The notes beneath the pieces were generated by a model. That model saw only the letters and a list, made by a program, of their open reading frames with translations, was not told where the DNA came from and did not search any database. This document shows, piece after piece, positions 1-6,453 of a stretch of 13,994 bases of DNA. Source of the stretch: Ruminococcus sp. Lineage in GTDB: Bacteria > Bacillota > Clostridia > Lachnospirales > Lachnospiraceae. The DNA lies in NCBI GenBank assembly GCA_020024635.1, contig JAHHTL010000047.1, forward strand, positions 1 through 13,994, written 5' to 3'. A program made the translations under genes and the position numbers. The number at the start of each line of letters is the position of its first letter. The stretch's first letter is position 1.

Positions 1-70
1 ATTTCATCAAAAGAAAGTATCGAAATTAATAGATTATGTAAAAAAATTGGAGAAAGCAAGAGAAAATTAA
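1..70 (+). CDS. 3' end of an unidentified protein (partial)
   Basis: Only the last 22 codons are in the window, read from base 2 and ending in TAA at 68-70. The visible peptide ends KLIDYVKKLEKAREN, which is lysine- and glutamate-rich and looks like a terminal amphipathic helix. The call rests mainly on position: the stop lies about 20 bases before a good rightward terminator, as expected for a real 3' end. The other open frame from base 1 runs through that terminator and is less likely. The family cannot be recognised from so little sequence. Confidence 0.4.
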   Translation, partial: FHQKKVSKLIDYVKKLEKAREN

Positions 71-90
71 ATAGTAAATATATGTTTATA

Positions 91-124
91 AAATGCCGAG
101 AGAATTTGTCTATCGGCATTTTTT
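91..124 (+). terminator. Rho-independent terminator
   Basis: A perfect 9-bp stem (AAATGCCGA at 91-99 pairing with TCGGCATTT at 113-121) has a 13-base loop and runs into a T tract ending at 124. The T tract lies on the rightward side, so it ends transcription of the partial gene that stops at 70. It also sits just beyond the stop codon of the leftward AraC gene (136) and may act weakly in that direction. Confidence 0.8.
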
Positions 125-135
125 ATTGCGAGTCG

Positions 136-1005
136 TTAATAATAGTCGCGATATTCACTTGGCGTCATATGAACCACTTTTTTGAAATTTCGAATAAAGG
201 TAAGTGTGGTTTTAAACCCAACTTGAGTGGCAATGGAGTTTATGGATAGTTTGGAGTAAGCAAGAAGATCTTTGGCTTTATTGACTCGATATTCATTTAA
301 ATATTGATGTACTGTGATTCCCATTTGTTTTTTGAAAATTTTATCAAAATAGTATTTTGAGTATCCAATTTGAGCAGAAATGCTCTCTATATTCAAATCG
401 TCTCTATAGTTTTTAGAGATAAATTTAAGGGCGGCATTAATATTACTTTCTTGTGCAGGTGTAATGTCTTTAATCTCTCGTATATTGTATGTATGGTCGT
501 AAAGTGAAGTGAAAATAGAGTGGATTAACAAAGAAGCATGAATATATTTTCCAATTGCATTTTCAGAGTTATTTGAAGTACATAATACATCAAATAACTC
601 TATAAATGAATCTAATACGTTTGAAAAAGGACTACAGAAAATAATATTGTCTTGCGTTCTAATCATATTATAAAAGAATTTTGCGTGACTTCCACCAATA
701 ATAAAATAATAGAATTTCCAGCTTTTAGAAACTTTTGTAAAAGACAAAGTTGTGTTACACGCTGTAGTGATTACAGAATTTGGCTGTACATAAGTAGTAG
801 TGTCGTTTTTCGTATATCGAATAGTACCTTCTAAAGAATAGAGTAGAAGATACTGTTTGTAATTATTTGTTTTTCCAAGTGTTAATTTTTTTTCATTGCA
901 GAATCCGCACTCCATCACAAAAAAAGGAAAAGAATCCGCAGTAGAGTTAGGCAAAAAAGATTTAGAAGAGTAACAACTTGGAAAATTACGTTTTGGGGAT
1001 TGCAT
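136..1005 (-). CDS. AraC-family transcriptional regulator, divergent from the sugar transporter
   Basis: This 289-residue protein is a probable sugar-responsive activator. The C-terminal domain (about 190-289) carries the paired helix-turn-helix of the AraC/XylS family. The first helix pair lies near 203-225 (LNIESISAQIGYSKYYFDKIFKK) and the second near 253-275. The family's closing motif is present as MTPSEYR at 280-286. Residues about 45-115 look like the cupin-type ligand domain (QYLLLYSLEGTIRY, then WKFYYFIIG). The ATG at 1005 has an AAGGAGG site 12 bases upstream, which supports this start. The second recognition helix (FKTTLTFIRNFKKV) departs from the common SSYFSRxFKK pattern. Its position back-to-back with the transporter operon suggests that it controls that operon, probably through the 21-bp-spaced repeats at 1165-1192. 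The ligand is unknown. L-lyxose, L-xylulose or L-rhamnose are the candidates from context. Confidence 0.88.
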   Translation of the reverse strand: MQSPKRNFPSCYSSKSFLPNSTADSFPFFVMECGFCNEKKLTLGKTNNYKQYLLLYSLEGTIRYTKNDTTTYVQPNSVITTACNTTLSFTKVSKSWKFYYFIIGGSHAKFFYNMIRTQDNIIFCSPFSNVLDSFIELFDVLCTSNNSENAIGKYIHASLLIHSIFTSLYDHTYNIREIKDITPAQESNINAALKFISKNYRDDLNIESISAQIGYSKYYFDKIFKKQMGITVHQYLNEYRVNKAKDLLAYSKLSINSIATQVGFKTTLTFIRNFKKVVHMTPSEYRDYY

Positions 1006-1164
1006 AAACTAGTAGTTCCTCCTTGTTTTAAAATATATAGAATAGGATCTATTTTTTGTGTGTATCTGTATACTTTAACATAATAATAATTTTTTTGAAA
1101 TTATATAAGATGAAAAATAACAAAAAAAATATAATATTTCATTGAAAAAGCGTCAAATACACTA

Positions 1165-1192
1165 AAATAGCAATTTAAGATAGTGAAATAGC
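1165..1192 (+). promoter_or_regulatory. Candidate AraC-type operator: tandem AAATAGC half-sites 21 bp apart
   Basis: AAATAGC occurs at 1165-1171 and again at 1186-1192, exactly 21 bases apart in the same orientation. The match extends weakly on both sides (T two bases before each core, A two bases after). AraC-family proteins typically bind two direct half-sites about two helical turns apart, next to the -35 box. The second copy ends 11 bases before the putative -35 at 1204. The site is visible in sequence. Binding by the regulator encoded at 136-1005 is inference. Confidence 0.45.
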
Positions 1193-1203
1193 TAAAAATG
1201 ATA

Positions 1204-1231
1204 TTGAATAATGATGGAAATGTAATAAGAT
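1204..1231 (+). promoter_or_regulatory. Putative sigma-A promoter of the transporter operon
   Basis: TTGAAT at 1204-1209 is followed after 16 bases by TAAGAT at 1226-1231, each matching four of six consensus positions. Such a suboptimal promoter fits one that depends on an activator. Transcription would begin near 1238, giving a leader of about 40 bases to the ATPase start at 1278, whose AAGGGG ribosome site lies at 1261-1266. The region is so AT-rich that other -10-like words occur (TATAAT at 1130-1135, without a usable -35). Confidence 0.35.
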
Positions 1232-1277
1232 TCAAATTACAGACAAGAAAGAAAATGAGAAAGGGGATTACAATAAG

Positions 1278-2783
1278 ATGAGTGATTATATCTTGGAACT
1301 GAAAGATGTGGTAAAGACATTCGGTGGTGTCACAGCACTTGATGGAGTACATTTTCAGTTAAAAAAGGGTGAGATACATGCTCTTATGGGTGAGAATGGT
1401 GCTGGTAAATCTACATTTATCAAAGTCATTACAGGAGTTCACCAGCCAGATAGTGGAATGATGTTACTGGAAGGTGAGAAGATTACATTGCGTAGTACAG
1501 ACGATTCGGCCAAATTAGGAATTGCTGCTATATATCAACATGTTACAGCTTTTCCGGATTTGTCGGTGACAGAAAATATTTTCATGGGGCAGGAAATAAA
1601 AAATAAATTGGGAATGTACAATTGGAAATTAATGACCAAAAGAGCGAAAGAACTGATTGAACCATTAAGTAAGAATATAGATGTAAACAAACCAATGGGC
1701 ATATTGTCAGTTGCACAGCAACAATTGGTGGAAATAGCAAAAGCGTTATCAAGAGATGCAAGAATCCTTATTATGGATGAGCCTACAGCATCACTTTCAA
1801 GGAGAGAATGTGAAGAATTATATCGGATCACAGAACATCTAAGAGAGGAAGGAGTATCGATTATTTTTATTACACATAAGTTTGAGGATATGTACCGATT
1901 AGCTACACGTGTAACCGTATTTAGAGATTCTCAGTATATTGGATGTTGGGATGTGGATAAAATTTCAAATCAAAAATTGATTACAGCAATGGTTGGTCGA
2001 GAACTGACACAGATGTATCCAGCAAAGACAGCAGATATTGGAGATGTTATTTTAAAAGTAAATAGTATTTCAAAAGAAGGCTACTTTAAAAATGTATCGT
2101 TTGATGTAAGAAAGGGAGAAATTCTTGCATTAACAGGGTTAGTAGGTGCTGGACGTACAGAAGTTTGTCAGAACATTTTTGGAATCATGACACCGGATGA
2201 GGGGTCTATTGAATTGGAAGGAAAAGAAGTAAAGATCAATAGTCCAATTGATGCATTGAAGTATGGAATAGGATTATTACCAGAAGATAGACAGACACAG
2301 GGACTTATAAATGAACTTCCAATATATCAAAATGTTTCATCGGCTGACATGAAAAAATTTATAAAAAATGGGAAAATTGATGTAAGTAAGGAAGAACAGA
2401 CCGCAATTGAGCTTTGTCAGAAAATCCAACTTAAAGCAAAAGACATTAGTGCACCTCCGTCATCTTTATCAGGAGGAAATCAGCAGAAGGTAGTATTTGC
2501 AAAATTATTGAATTGTAAATTGAAAGTGTTAATTTTAGATGAACCAACAAAAGGAATTGATGTTGGTGCAAAATATTCCATTTACGAGATCATGAATGAA
2601 CTGACAGCAAATGGTTATGCGATTATTATGGTTTCATCAGAAATGCCGGAAGTTCTTGGTATGGCTGATCGAATCGTAGTTATGAGGAATGGTCGCGTAG
2701 CAGGGCAGTTTGATGCAAAAGGAATTACCCAGGAGAAAATCCTTGCAGCATCATTAAAGCAAGATGAAGGAGAGGAGAGGTAA
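1278..2783 (+). CDS. Sugar ABC transporter ATP-binding protein (CUT2 family, RhaT/RbsA/LsrA-like)
   Basis: This 501-residue cytoplasmic ATPase powers sugar import and has the fused double nucleotide-binding domain typical of CUT2 transporters. Domain 1 has Walker A GENGAGKS (38-45), a degenerate signature LSVAQQQ (143-149), Walker B ILIMDEPT (163-170) and switch His200. Domain 2 has a degenerate Walker A GLVGAGRT (287-294), a canonical signature LSGGNQQK (397-404) and Walker B VLILDEPT (417-424). Its switch histidine is replaced by serine (SSE at 453-455). This asymmetry is normal for the family, giving one functional composite site. Length is also normal. It is the first gene of a transporter operon and its stop is 2 bases before the next ATG, implying translational coupling. 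Substrate cannot be read from an ATPase. Two permeases plus neighbouring rhamnose and L-xylulose enzymes point to L-rhamnose or L-lyxose. Confidence 0.93.
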   Translation: MSDYILELKDVVKTFGGVTALDGVHFQLKKGEIHALMGENGAGKSTFIKVITGVHQPDSGMMLLEGEKITLRSTDDSAKLGIAAIYQHVTAFPDLSVTENIFMGQEIKNKLGMYNWKLMTKRAKELIEPLSKNIDVNKPMGILSVAQQQLVEIAKALSRDARILIMDEPTASLSRRECEELYRITEHLREEGVSIIFITHKFEDMYRLATRVTVFRDSQYIGCWDVDKISNQKLITAMVGRELTQMYPAKTADIGDVILKVNSISKEGYFKNVSFDVRKGEILALTGLVGAGRTEVCQNIFGIMTPDEGSIELEGKEVKINSPIDALKYGIGLLPEDRQTQGLINELPIYQNVSSADMKKFIKNGKIDVSKEEQTAIELCQKIQLKAKDISAPPSSLSGGNQQKVVFAKLLNCKLKVLILDEPTKGIDVGAKYSIYEIMNELTANGYAIIMVSSEMPEVLGMADRIVVMRNGRVAGQFDAKGITQEKILAASLKQDEGEER

Positions 2784-2785
2784 AG

Positions 2786-3796
2786 ATGAACAGTAACGGA
2801 AAAAAGAAATCATTTGTTTCTAAAATGGCAGAAAGCAGAAACTTTGGTCTTGTTTTCAGTTTGGTAGTACTTCTGATCATTGCGGCAATCATCACTCCGT
2901 CGTTGTTTTCGCTGGGATCAATTATCAGTATGTTACAAAACAATGCAGTATATGGATTACTTGCTATCGGAGAAATGTTTGTAATCTTAACTGCAGGTAT
3001 TGATATTTCAATTGGGGCAATCCTTTCATTGTCGGGCGTTATATGTTGTCGTTTGATGGCTGAAAACCCTACAGTACCGGCTATAGTATGGGTGTTATTA
3101 TCTTTAGTTGTTGGAGCACTTTGTGGCGCTGTGAATGGGGTTTTAGTTGGATATTTTAAAATGGTTCCTATGATCGCTACTTTAGGAACGATGTATGCAT
3201 TTAGGGGGATTTCTTTCTTATTCAGTGGTGGGCAGTGGTGGTTTCCACATCAGTTTACAGAAGGATATCTTAAGTTTGCAACACTCAGAATATTAGGTGC
3301 GCCAGCAATTTTATGGATTGTAATTGCAGTTTTCATATTAGCAATATTGTTTCTTGGATACACACCAAAAGGTCGACGTATTTACGCAATAGGTACAAAT
3401 CGTGAGTCATCTCAAATTGCAGGTATTAAAGAGGGAAGAGTAGTATTTTTGGCAATGACTCTTTGTGGTATGCTTGCAGGATTGGCAGGAATGCTTTATA
3501 CAGCCAACTATGCAACATGTAGCTATAGTATCGGTGAATCTTATGAAATGACAGCAATAGCAATTTGCATTTTGGGTGGAGTGAGTATCAGTGGAGGAAA
3601 AGGTAAAGTAGATGGTGTAATTATCGGATTTTTGATGATGTCAGTGATCACATATTTTATTAGTCTTCTCCCAGGATTAAGTGTATGGTCTGATGCTATT
3701 CAGGGTGCAATCATTATTGCGGCGGTGGCGTTAAATGTTTATATGGAACGTTCTGCTGAAAAGAGAGCACTAAAGGAAAGGGGTGATTTAATATAA
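2786..3796 (+). CDS. Sugar ABC transporter permease 1 (CUT2, RhaP/RbsC-like)
   Basis: This 336-residue integral membrane protein belongs to the branched-chain/ribose permease superfamily (BPD_transp_2). It has a short basic cytoplasmic N-terminus and then many hydrophobic segments, starting near residue 20. Family hallmarks include GIDISIG (71-77), NGVLVGYFK (117-125), GTNRESSQIAGI (203-214, the cytoplasmic loop that contacts the ATPase) and CILGGVSISGGKG (261-273). Its ribosome site GGAGAGG lies within the last codons of the ATPase gene. Its TAA overlaps the next ATG by one base (TAATG). CUT2 systems for ribose use one permease as a homodimer. Rhamnose (RhaP/RhaQ) and AI-2 (LsrC/LsrD) systems use two different ones, as seems to be the case here. 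No AI-2 processing gene is nearby, so sugar uptake is the better reading. Confidence 0.92.
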   Translation: MNSNGKKKSFVSKMAESRNFGLVFSLVVLLIIAAIITPSLFSLGSIISMLQNNAVYGLLAIGEMFVILTAGIDISIGAILSLSGVICCRLMAENPTVPAIVWVLLSLVVGALCGAVNGVLVGYFKMVPMIATLGTMYAFRGISFLFSGGQWWFPHQFTEGYLKFATLRILGAPAILWIVIAVFILAILFLGYTPKGRRIYAIGTNRESSQIAGIKEGRVVFLAMTLCGMLAGLAGMLYTANYATCSYSIGESYEMTAIAICILGGVSISGGKGKVDGVIIGFLMMSVITYFISLLPGLSVWSDAIQGAIIIAAVALNVYMERSAEKRALKERGDLI

Positions 3797-5073
3797 TGAG
3801 CGGAGAAAAGAATGTAAAAACAACGGCATCAGTAAGAGATTTGACTGTAAAACAGGGATTTAAGTTATCGAAATTTTTAGTTAGCTGGGAAATGGTGTTA
3901 GTTTATATTTTGATACTGATTAATATTGTGTTAATGATAGCAAAAACAAATTTATATTTTTCGCATGGTACAATTCAGGCAATTATTCAGTCAGGGATGG
4001 ATGTGTGTCCATTAGTTCTTGGAATGATATTTATTTTGATGCTTGGTGATATTGATGTATCAATTGCATCTACAATGATTTTTGCATCGATGATAACGGG
4101 ATTATGTTATCAGTCAGGAATTCCAACAGTAATTGCAGTTCTTGCAGGTGTGTTGTCGGGTGCACTTTGCGGTGCATTTAATGGATTCTTTGTGGCATAT
4201 ATAGGAATGCCGGCGGTCATTGTGACGATTGCAACTTCAATGCTATTTAGAGGAATTGTAAAAATTGTGTTGGATGTAAATGTTTTGAAAGAATTTCCGG
4301 TTTTCTATACAACAGTGGCATGGGCTAACCTAGCAATGATTCCATTGGCATTAATTATATTTCTTGTCATGGCAGCGGTTTTTGTGTTTGTTTTACATAA
4401 ATCAAATTTTGGAAGAAAGCTTTATATTATTGGAAATAATCCAGTATGTGCTGAGTATTCAGGGATTAATGTAAAAAGAATAAAGATGATTGTATTCGTT
4501 TTAATGGGTGTTATGTGTGGAGTAGCCTCAATCTTTTTCGTTGGAAGAATGGGGGGAAGTGTATCCTCTACAATGGGTACAGGTTATGAAATGACTGCAA
4601 TTGCGATTTGCGTATTAGGAGGTGTATCTACAAATGGAGGAAAAGGTAAAGTATATGGCCCAGTAATTGCTACACTTATTATGGCGTTCCTAACATATAC
4701 GCTTGGACTTTTGGATGTAGATGCGAATACAAGAAAGATTGTAACAGGGATGATTTTGATTATTGCGGTTCTGATCCCCAATATTAATAGACAATTAGTC
4801 GCGAACATCAAGTTAAAAGTAGTATACAAAGGCAATAAGAATGTAGAAGCATTAAACAATAGGACAGTAAATGAGGTAAAGAGATTAAAAGAAACAATTT
4901 TGGAAGTGAAAAGAGACAAAAATCTCAATGCGTCTGATAAAGCTATGAAGATAAAAAAATGTGAGGATAAAATAGTTGTTCTTAAGAAAAAATGTAAAGA
5001 ACAGACAGCAGTTTGGCTTCTTGAACAGAAAGAAGATGAAAGGTCAGCAAAAGCGCGTTTTAATTCAAAATAG
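3796..5073 (+). CDS. Sugar ABC transporter permease 2 (CUT2, RhaQ-like) with charged C-terminal extension
   Basis: This is the second permease subunit, 425 residues. Residues about 30-330 form the usual BPD_transp_2 membrane core, with GDIDVSIA (84-91), NGFFVAYIGMPA (129-140), GNNPVCAEYSGI (213-224) and CVLGGVSTNGGKG (272-284). It starts on an ATG overlapping the stop of permease 1, so the two are probably made in equal amounts and pair in the membrane. The unusual part is a hydrophilic tail of about 88 residues (338-425), rich in Lys and Glu (for example KRLKETILEVKRDKN), likely helical or coiled-coil and cytoplasmic. CUT2 permeases are normally about 310-350 residues and end soon after the last membrane helix. 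The tail is in frame and has codon use like its neighbours, so it is not an obvious frameshift artefact. Its role is unknown. Confidence 0.9.
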   Translation: MSGEKNVKTTASVRDLTVKQGFKLSKFLVSWEMVLVYILILINIVLMIAKTNLYFSHGTIQAIIQSGMDVCPLVLGMIFILMLGDIDVSIASTMIFASMITGLCYQSGIPTVIAVLAGVLSGALCGAFNGFFVAYIGMPAVIVTIATSMLFRGIVKIVLDVNVLKEFPVFYTTVAWANLAMIPLALIIFLVMAAVFVFVLHKSNFGRKLYIIGNNPVCAEYSGINVKRIKMIVFVLMGVMCGVASIFFVGRMGGSVSSTMGTGYEMTAIAICVLGGVSTNGGKGKVYGPVIATLIMAFLTYTLGLLDVDANTRKIVTGMILIIAVLIPNINRQLVANIKLKVVYKGNKNVEALNNRTVNEVKRLKETILEVKRDKNLNASDKAMKIKKCEDKIVVLKKKCKEQTAVWLLEQKEDERSAKARFNSK

Positions 5074-5089
5074 TGTTCTGTGTTAAAAA

Positions 5090-5111
5090 ATAAACGGCAA
5101 AAGCTGTTTAT
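5090..5111 (+). other. Intercistronic RNA hairpin before the binding-protein gene
   Basis: ATAAACGGC at 5090-5098 pairs with GCTGTTTAT at 5103-5111 (9 bp, one G-U) around an AAAA tetraloop. It lies between the permease 2 stop (5073) and the binding-protein ribosome site (5124-5130). It is followed by A-rich sequence, not a T tract, so it is not a typical terminator. A hairpin just upstream of a binding-protein gene could protect a processed 3' mRNA segment and raise the amount of binding protein relative to the membrane subunits. That function is inference. Confidence 0.4.
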
Positions 5112-5139
5112 AAATAAAAAACCAAGGAGGAAATGCAAA

Positions 5140-6300
5140 ATGAAAAATTGGAAAAAACTGGTTGCTCTAGGATTGAGCACAATCATGCTTGTTTCATTAG
5201 TTGGATGTGGCGGAAAAGAAAAACCATCTAGTGAAAATGGCGGAAAGACACAAGAGGGGTCTTTGGAGGGGACACATGTATTTATGTTTAAATCTACAGG
5301 AAATTCTTTTGGAGATCTTATGTATGATGGATTCTCTGAGTATATGGAAGGTAAGGGTGAAAAAACAGCTTATAAGAGTCCTGCTGAGACCACAGTTGCA
5401 GCTCAGGTTCAAATGTTGGATGAGCTGATCACTCAGAAAGTTGCGTCTATTACAATTTCAACAAATGGGGACGCAGGTTATGATGAAGTATTTAAAAAAG
5501 CAAAAGACGCAGGGATTCCGATTGTTTCTGTAGATTCGGAGGCAACACCGCAATATCGTACATGTCATGTAAATCAGGCTGAAACAGCAGATATTGGTTC
5601 TTATCTTGTAGAAGCTGCAGTTCTTATTACACTTGGCGTTGATTATCCAGGTGATGGAAAATTGGAAGAAACGGTTAAATCTGAACTTGCAAAATATAAA
5701 GGAGATGAAATTAAATTAGGTGTTCTTTCAGCATCTATTGATACTCCAGTGCAGAACTCTTGGATTGCCGCAATGGAAGAGGAACTTTCTAAAGATTTTT
5801 ATGCCGGAAAAGTAAGTCCTAAACTTGATAAAAAATATGGGAATGACGATTTGACAGAATCTACAACACAAGCTCAGGCATTTATCGCCGAAAACAAAGT
5901 TGACTGTATTATTTCTCCTACAACAGTAGGGATTGCCGCAGCCGGACAGGCATTAAAATCTGCAAATAGTGAAATAAAACTTACAGGTCTTGGACTTCCA
6001 TCAGAGATGCAATCTTTTATGCCAGCAACAAAAGATGACGATGCTTTTCAATCTGTATGCCCATATATGATGCTTTGGGATGTTATTCATTTAGGAGCAG
6101 TTTCTGCAGCAGCTACATATGCAGCGGTAACAGATGGTTATGATGGAACAGATGGATCAACGTTTGAAATGGATGCATTCCGTGATTATGAAGCACAAAC
6201 ATATACAACATATACAAGTGGTGAAGGAACCGCAGTTCTTGCAGGAGCACCTTATATTTTCTATAAGGACAACATGGTTGATTGGAAAGATGTTCTTTAA
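5140..6300 (+). CDS. Sugar ABC transporter substrate-binding lipoprotein (RhaS/LsrB-like)
   Basis: This 386-residue extracellular lipoprotein captures the sugar and delivers it to the two permeases. The N-terminus is a lipoprotein signal: basic MKNWKK, a hydrophobic stretch, and lipobox LVGC with Cys23 as the anchoring residue. A linker rich in Gly, Ser and Lys follows (24-43), then a periplasmic-binding-protein type 1 fold from about residue 44. The motifs GLGLPSEM (283-290) and LWDVIHLG (312-319) resemble the ligand-proximal region of rhamnose-binding RhaS and AI-2-binding LsrB rather than ribose-binding RbsB. The ATG at 5140 is chosen because AAGGAGG lies at 5124-5130 and the signal peptide starts there. 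A longer frame from 5080 uses GTG, has no ribosome site and would bury the signal. It is the last gene before the hairpin at 6369. The ligand is uncertain: L-rhamnose and L-lyxose are the leading candidates. Confidence 0.9.
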   Translation: MKNWKKLVALGLSTIMLVSLVGCGGKEKPSSENGGKTQEGSLEGTHVFMFKSTGNSFGDLMYDGFSEYMEGKGEKTAYKSPAETTVAAQVQMLDELITQKVASITISTNGDAGYDEVFKKAKDAGIPIVSVDSEATPQYRTCHVNQAETADIGSYLVEAAVLITLGVDYPGDGKLEETVKSELAKYKGDEIKLGVLSASIDTPVQNSWIAAMEEELSKDFYAGKVSPKLDKKYGNDDLTESTTQAQAFIAENKVDCIISPTTVGIAAAGQALKSANSEIKLTGLGLPSEMQSFMPATKDDDAFQSVCPYMMLWDVIHLGAVSAAATYAAVTDGYDGTDGSTFEMDAFRDYEAQTYTTYTSGEGTAVLAGAPYIFYKDNMVDWKDVL

Positions 6301-6368
6301 GAAATACAAAGCGAGTACTATGATTTGAATTAAATAATGGTTTGCCCAGAATAAGAAGATACATATGT

Positions 6369-6414
6369 GAAGGAGGGAAGAGAATCCACATTTTGGGTTT
6401 TCTTCCTTCTTTTT
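6369..6414 (+). terminator. Long wobble-rich terminator or attenuator hairpin inside the rightward gene block
   Basis: Bases 6369-6387 and 6395-6413 can form 19 continuous pairs, several of them G-U, around a 7-base loop (ACATTTT), ending in TTTTT at 6410-6414. The G-U pairs exist only in rightward RNA. In the opposite transcript they become A-C mismatches, so the structure is tuned for rightward transcription. It follows the binding-protein stop (6300) and leaves only about 27 bases before the kinase ribosome site (6442-6447). No convincing promoter fits there, so the downstream genes may depend on readthrough. Confidence 0.7.
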
Positions 6415-6453
6415 CAGTTATGTATTGGATAAGGAACGGACAGGAGGTTTACA

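Noticed and set aside
652..834. A 60-codon rightward open frame inside the first AraC gene
   Set aside because: It is antisense to the regulator's ligand domain, and no convincing ribosome site or recognisable motif was seen.
1143..1156. TGAAAAAGCGTCAA as a CcpA catabolite-repression (cre) site
   Set aside because: It looks similar at first glance, but about four defined consensus positions mismatch, including the central C and the final CA.
5080..5139. Longer N-terminus for the binding protein, starting at GTG 5080
   Set aside because: It has no ribosome site, overlaps the 5090-5111 hairpin and puts a basic leader before a textbook lipoprotein signal. The ATG at 5140 has AAGGAGG at good spacing.
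4584..5186. A 200-codon leftward open frame opposite permease 2
   Set aside because: It lies wholly antisense to a clear membrane protein gene and its tail. Its hydrophobic, Phe/Ser-rich translation is what a permease gives on the opposite strand, and I saw no supporting family resemblance.
1278..6300. An AI-2 (Lsr) quorum-signal importer
   Set aside because: Two unlike permeases and an LsrB-like binding protein fit, but there is no LsrK, LsrF, LsrG or LsrR gene, and all linked enzymes act on rhamnose or L-xylulose intermediates.
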